A DNA stretch of 26,797 bases from DATBLZ01 sp036555065 (lineage in GTDB: Bacteria > Pseudomonadota > Gammaproteobacteria > Steroidobacterales > Rariloculaceae), in the NCBI GenBank assembly GCA_036555065.1, contig DATBLZ010000103.1, forward strand, positions 1 to 26,797. Direction: 5' to 3'. The notes below the pieces were generated by a model. It had not been told where the DNA came from and did no database searches. It was given only the letters and a program-made list of their open reading frames with translations. This document shows positions 20,914 to 26,797 of the stretch, one piece after another (the stretch's first letter is position 1; every line of letters starts with the position of its first letter). The translations under genes and the position numbers were made by a program.

Positions 20914-21849
20914 ATGGCGATCTCATTGGATGCCGCGAAACGCCTTGCCGCTTGGAAGGATCAGCCCCCCGAACAGTGGCTCAAGCTCGCGAATCGCTAC
21001 CTGCCGCCCGCCATAACCGCCGTGCTCGTGCTCGCGATCGCCTACGGGCTCGCGGAGCTGACTTGGCTCATCGTGCCGAGCACGCCGCCGGACTCGCCGC
21101 CGCCGCCCGTCGTCGCGGCGCGGACCGCAGCCGCGGCGCCGGCGACTGCAAACTATGGAAGTCTCGCAAGCTGGCATCCGTTCGGTGTCGCGCCCGAGGT
21201 GAGCGCGACGCCGGTCGTCGCGACGCTCGATGCGCCCGATACGACGCTCTCGCTCGTGCTCAATGGCGTACAAGGGTACGAGGACGCGACGGACGGCTAC
21301 GCATTCATCTCGAGCGGCCGCGGCGAGCAAAAGCTGTACCACGCGGGGGCGACGATCGAGGGCGCGAACGGCGCAACGCTGCATTCCGTCTATCCCGATC
21401 GCGTGCTCATCGACCGCGGCGGGCACGTGGAAACGTTGCGTTTCCCGGAACCTCAGGACCTCGGCCGCGCGGCGGCGCCGACGGCCCGTCTCGCGCCGCC
21501 GCCGCCGCAGAATCCCACCGGCTCGTTACGTGAAGTGATCAGCGCCAATGCATCGCGAATCACGGACGTTATTCGCGCGGTCCCGCATGTCGACGGCGAC
21601 AGAATGATCGGCTATCGCGTGACGCCGGCGCGCAACCGCGAGGCGTTCGCGGCATTGGGCCTCGAACCCGGCGATGTCTTAACGGAAGTTAATGGCACGG
21701 CCCTGACCGACCCGGCATCATCGCTGCAAGTATTCGAATCCTTGGGCGAGGCCTCGATGGCGACAGTCACGGTGCTGCGCAACGGCAGCCCGCAGGTCGT
21801 CGTCATCGACATGACGCAGGTCCAAAATATCGCGGAGAATCTCCAATGA
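20914..21849 (+). CDS. gspC: Type II secretion system protein GspC
   Basis: A 311-residue inner-membrane clamp protein linking the inner-membrane platform to the secretin. It has a short cytoplasmic N-terminus, one membrane helix at about 31-53 (PPAITAVLVLAIAYGLAELTWLIV) and a Pro/Ala-rich linker. A periplasmic HR domain follows at about 80-175 (LASWHPFGV, LSLVLNGVQ, GYAFISSGRGEQKLYHAGATI), and a C-terminal PDZ domain at about 210-305 (IGYRVTPARNREAFAALGLEPGDVLTEVNGTALTD). The HR domain contacts the N0 domain of GspD and the PDZ domain influences substrate recognition. GAGAGG lies 4-9 nt before the ATG. The stop overlaps the gspD start (ATGA). It is the first gene of the cluster. Confidence 0.93.
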   Translation: MAISLDAAKRLAAWKDQPPEQWLKLANRYLPPAITAVLVLAIAYGLAELTWLIVPSTPPDSPPPPVVAARTAAAAPATANYGSLASWHPFGVAPEVSATPVVATLDAPDTTLSLVLNGVQGYEDATDGYAFISSGRGEQKLYHAGATIEGANGATLHSVYPDRVLIDRGGHVETLRFPEPQDLGRAAAPTARLAPPPPQNPTGSLREVISANASRITDVIRAVPHVDGDRMIGYRVTPARNREAFAALGLEPGDVLTEVNGTALTDPASSLQVFESLGEASMATVTVLRNGSPQVVVIDMTQVQNIAENLQ

Positions 21850-23798
21850 GCCCATTCGCGCGTCGCGCAGAGCGCGCCTTCAAGGCCATCGTCGCCGCTG
21901 CGTGGCTCGCGGGGTTTTGCCTGCCGGCGCAGAGTCAACAGATAACCCCCGTCTATCGCGACACCGACATTCGCGTCGTCATCGAGGGCGTTCAAGCGGT
22001 CACGGGCCGGCCGATGATCGTCGATCCGCGTGTGCGTGCCAACGTCACGCTCTACAACTCCACACCGTTGTCGCCGGACGAGTTCTATCAGCTGTTTCTG
22101 CAGATGTTGCAAGTCCATGGGTACATGGCCGTCGAAAGCGGCGGCGTCGTGCAGATTCTCCCGGACGCGAACGCGCGCCAGGAGGTGGGCTCCGGTTTCG
22201 AAGGGCAAGGCGCCGACATGGTCACGCAGACGATTCAGCTCGCCAACGTCGGAGCCGCACAGCTCGTACCGATTCTGCGGCCGATGATGCCGCAGTATGC
22301 GCATCTCGCCGCCGATCAGAGGGCCAATATCCTTATCTTGTCGGACCGCGCGAACAACCTCGCGCGCATCGTCGATATCGTCCGCCGGCTCGACCGCGTC
22401 GGAACCGAAGAAGTCGAGGTCATTCCGCTCGAGTACGCGGCGGCGAGCGAGGTCGTGCGCATGCTCGGAACGCTGACGCAAGCATCGGCTGCCGCGAGCG
22501 GCGTTCCCGCGATGCAAGCCTTTGCCGACGAGCGCACGAACAGCGTCGTCCTGGCCGGCCCCGCGAACCGCAAGACCGAATACCGAAATCTCATCGCGAG
22601 CCTCGACACGCCGTCGCAAACGGGCGGTGAGACGCTCGTTCGCTATCTCAACTACGCCGACGCAGAGGAGCTCGCAACGAAGCTCCAGACTCAATACAGC
22701 GCGCAGGCCGCGACCGAGGGCGCGGCCGCGGGCCCGAACGCCGGCACGATCAGCATCTGGTCGGACCCGGGCACGAACGCGCTCGTGATCAACGCGCCGG
22801 CGCGCATCCGCCAGGACATGCTCAGGGTCATCGACCAGATCGACATCCGCCGCCTCCAAGTGCTCGTCGATGCGATCATCGTCGAGGTCAGCGAAGACAA
22901 GGCGGCCGAGCTCGGGCTCACCTGGCTCATCGACGGCTCCGACGACGACAGCGCCGTCGGCTTCACGAATTTCAGCAATACGACCGGTAGCTTGCTCGAC
23001 CTCGCCGCGGTCGGCCAAGGCGACACGCCCGATACTTCGGTGATCCGTCAGGGCATCACGATGGCGATCGGGCGCATCCGCGACGAGGGCACTAGCTGGG
23101 CGGCGGTGATTTCGGCGCTGCAAGGCGACGCCGCGACCAACATCATCTCGACGCCGACGATCACGGTTCTCGACAACGAGGAAGCGGAAATCAAAGTCGG
23201 TCAAGAAGTGCCGTTCTTGACCGGACAATTCACGAATACGGGCGCCGCCGCCGGATCGGTGAATCCCTTCCAAACGATCCAACGCGAGGAAGTCGGCACG
23301 CGCTTGAAGATCACGCCGCAAATCAACGAAGGCACGGGCGTCAAGCTCGCGATCGAGCAGGAGACGTCGAGCTTGAGCGCGGGCGCCCAAGGTGCCGTGG
23401 ACCTCGTCACGAATACGCGCAGCATCGCGACATCCGTCTTCGTCGACGACGGCGATGTGCTGATCTTGGGCGGGCTCATCGACGACTCGCTGCTCGAGAG
23501 TGAGCAACGCGTGCCCGTGCTCGGCAAGATCCCGGGCTTGGGCTGGCTGTTCCGCGCCCGCAAGACCGACCGCGTGAGAAGCAATCTCATGGTATTCATA
23601 CGCCCGCAAATCCTCCGCGACAGCGGCGATGCATCGACCGCCACGAGCGGCAAGTACGAGGAGCTCCGCCAACAGCAGGAAGGACAGGCCGAAGAGCCCG
23701 TGCACTTGATGCGCCAGGAGACGCGTCCTCAGCTCGAGCCGTTGCCCAATGACGCGGCACCTCCAGAGCCCGCGAGCGATGGCGACAACGAACGCTAA
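21846..23798 (+). CDS. gspD: Type II secretion system secretin GspD
   Basis: Outer-membrane channel subunit, a 650-residue protein. The signal peptide ends about residue 30 (AQS-QQ). N0 (about 34-108, DIRVVIEGVQAVTGRPMIVDP), N1 (125-186), N2 (190-255) and N3 (262-336) follow. The secretin C-domain (about 340-605) includes VPFLTGQF, the REEVGTRLKITPQIN segment and VPVLGKIPGLGWLFR, ending near LMVFIRPQIL. The last 50 residues are Glu/Gln-rich, and a pilotin-binding S-domain cannot be recognised with confidence. No lipobox is seen, so it is not a self-piloting lipoprotein. It overlaps gspC by 4 nt and gspE by 20 nt. Confidence 0.96.
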   Translation: MSPFARRAERAFKAIVAAAWLAGFCLPAQSQQITPVYRDTDIRVVIEGVQAVTGRPMIVDPRVRANVTLYNSTPLSPDEFYQLFLQMLQVHGYMAVESGGVVQILPDANARQEVGSGFEGQGADMVTQTIQLANVGAAQLVPILRPMMPQYAHLAADQRANILILSDRANNLARIVDIVRRLDRVGTEEVEVIPLEYAAASEVVRMLGTLTQASAAASGVPAMQAFADERTNSVVLAGPANRKTEYRNLIASLDTPSQTGGETLVRYLNYADAEELATKLQTQYSAQAATEGAAAGPNAGTISIWSDPGTNALVINAPARIRQDMLRVIDQIDIRRLQVLVDAIIVEVSEDKAAELGLTWLIDGSDDDSAVGFTNFSNTTGSLLDLAAVGQGDTPDTSVIRQGITMAIGRIRDEGTSWAAVISALQGDAATNIISTPTITVLDNEEAEIKVGQEVPFLTGQFTNTGAAAGSVNPFQTIQREEVGTRLKITPQINEGTGVKLAIEQETSSLSAGAQGAVDLVTNTRSIATSVFVDDGDVLILGGLIDDSLLESEQRVPVLGKIPGLGWLFRARKTDRVRSNLMVFIRPQILRDSGDASTATSGKYEELRQQQEGQAEEPVHLMRQETRPQLEPLPNDAAPPEPASDGDNER

Positions 23799-25269
23799 GC
23801 CGCCGAGCGAAGCGCCCCTGCCGCAACCCCAGCTGCCCTTCGCGTTCGCGAAGCGGCACGGTGTGCTCGTCGAGCACACGCCGAAAGGGCCGCGAATCGT
23901 TTATCGCGCGGGCGCCTTACCGCAGAGCCTCGCCGAGGCGCGCCGGTTTATCGGCGCACCGTCGGGCTACACGGCCGTCGACTCGGCGGCCTTCGATGCG
24001 CGCCTGCAAGCGGCCTACGAAAGCGGCGCGGCAATGACAATGGTCGAAGGGCTCGACGACGATACCGACCTCTTCGCAGTCGCCCAGCAGCTGCCCGAGC
24101 CATCGGACCTTCTCGACAGCGTCGACGATGCGCCGATCATCCGCCTCATCAATGCGCTCCTGACCCAGGCCATCAAGAACAACGCATCGGACATTCACAT
24201 CGAGCCCTACGAGAACCGGCTCACGGTGCGGTTTCGAATCGACGGCGTGCTCGAGGAGGTGCTCCAGTCGCGGCGCGCCGTTGCACCGCTCGTCGTCTCG
24301 CGCATCAAGGTGATGTCGAAGCTCGATATCGCCGAGAAGCGGCTGCCGCAAGACGGGCGTATTTCGTTGCGGATCGCCGGCCGCGCCGTCGACGTCCGCG
24401 TCTCGACGATTCCCTCGGGCCATGGCGAGCGCGTCGTGTTGCGCTTGCTCGACAAACAGGCCGGGCGGCTCGATCTCCAGCATCTCGGGATGTCGGCGCG
24501 CGATCAAGGCGTCATGGACGATCTCATACATCGGCCACATGGCATCTTGCTCGTCACGGGGCCTACGGGCTCAGGCAAGACGACGACTCTTTACGCCGCG
24601 CTCGAGCGCATCAACGACTCGAGCCGCAACATTCTCACGGTCGAGGACCCGATCGAGTACCACATCGACGGCATCGGGCAGACCCAGGTCAACACCAAGG
24701 TCGACATGACGTTCGCGCGCGGCTTGCGCGCGATTCTGCGGCAAGATCCCGATGTCGTCATGGTGGGCGAGATCCGTGACCTCGAAACGGCGGAGATCGC
24801 CGTGCAAGCGAGCCTCACGGGCCACCTCGTTCTCTCGACTCTGCACACCAATACTGCTGTCGGCGCCGTGACGCGCCTTCGCGACATGGGTGTTGAGCCA
24901 TTTCTGCTGTCCTCGAGTCTCATCGGCGTGCTCGCGCAGCGGCTCGTCCGCGTGCTCAATCCCGAGTTCCGCGAGCCGTACAAGGCTTCGGAATACGAGT
25001 GCCAGCTCATGGGCGTCGACGTCGCGCAGGCACCGACGTTGTACCGCTCCGGCGATAGCGAGCGTGCCTACGAAGGCCGCACGGGCATCTACGAGCTCGT
25101 CACGATCGACAACGAGATGCGCACGATGATTCACGATGGCGCCGGCGAGCACGAGCTCGAGCGCAATGCCCGGCGCCGCGGTCCGAGCATTCGTGAGGAC
25201 GGCATCCGCCGCGTGCTCGAAGGCTCGACGACTCTCGAGGAGGTTCTCAGAGTCACGCGGGGCGATTGA
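23779..25269 (+). CDS. gspE: Type II secretion system ATPase GspE, lacking the tetracysteine zinc site
   Basis: Cytoplasmic hexameric ATPase that powers pseudopilus assembly; 496 residues. Motifs are the N1E/linker region, then the RLPQDGRISLRIAGR block, Walker A GPTGSGKT (261-268), the Asp box LTVEDPIEY, Walker B-like MVGEIRD (catalytic E331) and the His box GHLVLSTLHTN. Normal GspE proteins have a C-terminal CxxC-x29-CxxC zinc-binding insert. Here the first pair reads NPEF (394-397), and the second is replaced by a short GDSERA stretch with several residues missing, followed by an intact YEGRTGIYEL. ATG 23779 is chosen (20-nt overlap with gspD). An in-frame ATG at 23749 would add ten residues. 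The gspF start overlaps its stop (TGATG). Confidence 0.93.
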   Translation: MATTNAKPPSEAPLPQPQLPFAFAKRHGVLVEHTPKGPRIVYRAGALPQSLAEARRFIGAPSGYTAVDSAAFDARLQAAYESGAAMTMVEGLDDDTDLFAVAQQLPEPSDLLDSVDDAPIIRLINALLTQAIKNNASDIHIEPYENRLTVRFRIDGVLEEVLQSRRAVAPLVVSRIKVMSKLDIAEKRLPQDGRISLRIAGRAVDVRVSTIPSGHGERVVLRLLDKQAGRLDLQHLGMSARDQGVMDDLIHRPHGILLVTGPTGSGKTTTLYAALERINDSSRNILTVEDPIEYHIDGIGQTQVNTKVDMTFARGLRAILRQDPDVVMVGEIRDLETAEIAVQASLTGHLVLSTLHTNTAVGAVTRLRDMGVEPFLLSSSLIGVLAQRLVRVLNPEFREPYKASEYECQLMGVDVAQAPTLYRSGDSERAYEGRTGIYELVTIDNEMRTMIHDGAGEHELERNARRRGPSIREDGIRRVLEGSTTLEEVLRVTRGD

Positions 25270-26486
25270 TGGGCGCATTTCAATACGTCGCCGTCGACGC
25301 CGGAGGCAAGGAACACAAAGGCGTCCTCGAAGGCGATACCGCCAAGCACGTTCGCCAGCTCCTGCGCGAGCGCCAGCTCCTGCCTGTCGAGGTCGGCGAA
25401 GTCGAAGCCGAAGAGCACCGCGTCAAGAAGCCGCTGCTGCCGTTCGGGCGCGGTATCGGGACGCTCGATCTCGCGCTCGTGACTCGGCAGCTGGCGACAC
25501 TCGTACGCGCAGCGCTGCCGCTCGACGAGGCGCTGCAAGCCGTCAGCGAGCAAACCGACAAACCGCGGCTGAAGAGCATCATGCTCGGGGTGCGCGCAAA
25601 AGTCGTCGAGGGCCATCCGATGGCCGCAGGCCTCGAAGATTTTCCGCGCGCGTTTCCCACGGTCTATCGCGCGACCGTCGCGGCGGGCGAGCAGGCCGGC
25701 CAGCTCGACTCGGTGCTCGAGCGGCTCGCCGAATACACGGAATCGCGCCATGGGCTTCGCCAGAAGGTCAGCCAGGCGTTGATTTACCCCATCGTGCTGA
25801 CCGTATTGGCGCTTTCGATCGTCGTCTTCATGCTCGTTGCGATCGTGCCGAAGGTCGTCGCCGTGTTCGAAAACACGGGGCAGGAGCTGCCGATCCTCAC
25901 GAAGGCCTTGATCGCGCTGTCAGCGTTCCTCACGGCCTGGTGGTGGGCGGTCCTCGCAGTGGTAGTCGCATTGGTGTTCGGCGCCCGCCAGATTCTGCAG
26001 GACCCGGCCGCCCGCCGGCGGCTCCATGTCGTGTTGCTACGCCTGCCGGTCGTAAGCCGCGTCGTTCGGGGCCTCAATACGGCGCGCTTCACGCGCACGT
26101 TGAGCATACTGACCTCGAGCGGCGTGCCGGCGCTCGAGGCGCTGCAGATAAGCGCCGCGGTCGTAACAAACCTGCCGATGCGCGAAGCCGTCGAGCAGGC
26201 TAGCGTGCATGTCCGCGAAGGCGCGCCGATTGGTCGTTCCTTGATGCAATCACAGTTGTTCCCGCCGATGAGCATCCATCTGATCTCGAGCGGCGAGGCG
26301 AGCGGCAAGCTCGACGAAATGCTCGAGCGGGCCGCTATTCACCAAGAAAACGAGATGGACAGCCTGCTCGCGATGATGCTCAACGTGCTGCAGCCGGCCT
26401 TGATCGTGCTCATGGGGCTTATGGTGCTCGCGATCGTCATGGCTATCTTGCTGCCGATCTTCCAACTCAACCAGCTCGCCGGTTGA
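25269..26486 (+). CDS. gspF: Type II secretion system inner-membrane platform protein GspF
   Basis: A 405-residue polytopic protein that couples the GspE ATPase to pseudopilin assembly. Two T2SSF domains are visible, each followed by hydrophobic helices. The first domain spans about 65-165 (FPRAFPTVYRATVAAGEQAGQLDSVLERLAEY), with helices at about 170-195 and 220-242. The second spans about 270-365 (RFTRTLSILTSSGVPALEAL, LFPPMSIHLISSGEASGKLDEML), with a final helix at about 375-398 (LIVLMGLMVLAIVMAILLPIF). The N-terminus MGAFQYVAVDAGGKEHKG is typical. The ATG shares its A with the gspE stop. The gene ends the visible gsp run; gspG is not next, and a 138-bp gap with its own promoter follows. 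Confidence 0.95.
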   Translation: MGAFQYVAVDAGGKEHKGVLEGDTAKHVRQLLRERQLLPVEVGEVEAEEHRVKKPLLPFGRGIGTLDLALVTRQLATLVRAALPLDEALQAVSEQTDKPRLKSIMLGVRAKVVEGHPMAAGLEDFPRAFPTVYRATVAAGEQAGQLDSVLERLAEYTESRHGLRQKVSQALIYPIVLTVLALSIVVFMLVAIVPKVVAVFENTGQELPILTKALIALSAFLTAWWWAVLAVVVALVFGARQILQDPAARRRLHVVLLRLPVVSRVVRGLNTARFTRTLSILTSSGVPALEALQISAAVVTNLPMREAVEQASVHVREGAPIGRSLMQSQLFPPMSIHLISSGEASGKLDEMLERAAIHQENEMDSLLAMMLNVLQPALIVLMGLMVLAIVMAILLPIFQLNQLAG

Positions 26487-26548
26487 GACGCGCTCGGCGC
26501 TTCCGTTCCGCATTTGTGCGCGGATTCACATTCCGCGACGAATGGGTA

Positions 26549-26578
26549 TTGCGCAAGGGTTTGCCCTGGGTTTATAAC
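26549..26578 (+). promoter_or_regulatory. Sigma-70-like promoter for the acidic-protein gene
   Basis: TTGCGC at 26549-26554 and TATAAC at 26573-26578 are separated by 18 bp. Predicted transcription starts near 26585, about 40 nt before ATG 26625. This suggests the downstream gene is not simply part of the gsp operon. No clear intrinsic terminator is seen after gspF. Confidence 0.5.
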
Positions 26579-26624
26579 AGCGCCGATTGCATTTTTTGGT
26601 TGGGCCTCCGTGGTTGGGGGAGGT

Positions 26625-26797
26625 ATGGCCGAGAACTTGGCGCGCAAAGACGATCCCGAAGACGACGAAACCGAGGAAGAATCGGAAGAGTCGGAAGAGT
26701 CTGAGGGCGAAGAAGAAGGCGAAGACGAGGCGGAAGCGGCAACGGACAACGTTGGCGATCCGTCGGTCGAGATCAACGTCGAAGAGCTCATTCACGA
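26625..26797 (+). CDS. N-terminus of a highly acidic protein of unknown function (partial)
   Basis: The last 173 bases encode the first 57 residues of a protein that continues past the right edge. It begins MAENLARKDDPEDD, then has a Glu/Asp/Ser-rich low-complexity run (about residues 9-40, with the repeated unit SEE), and then a less biased segment, VGDPSVEINVEELIHE, that may start a folded domain. A purine-rich GGGGGAGG block lies just before the ATG. There is no signal peptide or membrane helix in the visible part. I cannot assign a family. Position after gspF behind its own promoter suggests a separate transcription unit. Confidence 0.7.
   Translation, partial: MAENLARKDDPEDDETEEESEESEESEGEEEGEDEAEAATDNVGDPSVEINVEELIH

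Noticed and set aside
21612..23879. A 755-codon open frame on the minus strand opposite gspC/gspD
   Set aside because: It is the antisense shadow of clear secretion genes. No ribosome-binding site, motif or realistic composition was seen.
26663..26720. Short tandem repeat (TCGGAAGAG units) as a CRISPR-like or satellite array
   Set aside because: The units are contiguous codons for Ser-Glu-Glu inside the acidic protein frame, with no spacers.

Overview
This 26.8 kb window is chromosomal DNA from a GC-rich Gammaproteobacterium. The clearest evidence is a housekeeping block that resembles one E. coli region (clpS, clpA, infA, aat near ftsK, lolA, serS). A type II secretion locus, GNAT-like/FemAB and MacB-type envelope genes and REP-type palindromes fit the same group. 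The family cannot be fixed from the sequence alone. Coding density is high, and most neighbouring genes overlap or sit within 10 nt. No tRNA, rRNA, CRISPR array, prophage or insertion sequence was found.

Layout from left to right. (1) 1-1703, minus: an M16 zinc peptidase (intact HFFEH) followed by a partner that lacks the zinc motif and runs off the left edge. (2) 1847-2137, plus: a small secreted protein of unknown function, then a long inverted repeat. (3) 2253-6943, minus: a large secreted protein (carboxypeptidase-regulatory-like domain, one CxxCH haem site, propeller-like body), then dusB, then a secreted FG-GAP/VCBS propeller protein. REP palindromes sit on both sides of dusB. One REP pair lies exactly in frame inside the signal peptide of the VCBS protein. 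(4) 7153-11061, plus: YIP1-family membrane protein, periplasmic adaptor, MacB-type ATPase and MacB-type permease, forming an export or lipid/lipoprotein-handling operon. A 123-bp near-perfect palindrome follows. (5) 11194-15800, minus: ftsK, lolA, a VanZ-like gene and serS. (6) 15922-18084, plus: a FemAB/GNAT-like protein overlapping aat (ATGA), then infA and a REP. (7) 18130-20744, minus: clpS and clpA, overlapping (TAATG). (8) 20914-26486, plus: gspC, gspD, gspE, gspF of a type II secretion system behind a good sigma-70-like promoter. (9) 26625 to the end: start of a very acidic protein of unknown function with its own promoter.

Functional links: Aat, ClpS and ClpA are the writer, reader and unfoldase of the bacterial N-degron pathway, and all lie within 3.7 kb. 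LolA, the ABC/adaptor operon, the type II secretion genes and the secreted peptidases and propellers give the window a strong envelope and secretion theme.

The most unusual observations are: the REP pair that supplies codons 4-22 of a signal peptide; a REP occupying the translation-initiation region of dusB; a GspE that has lost the whole tetracysteine zinc site; the monohaem propeller protein of unknown function; and the large palindrome between convergent operons.
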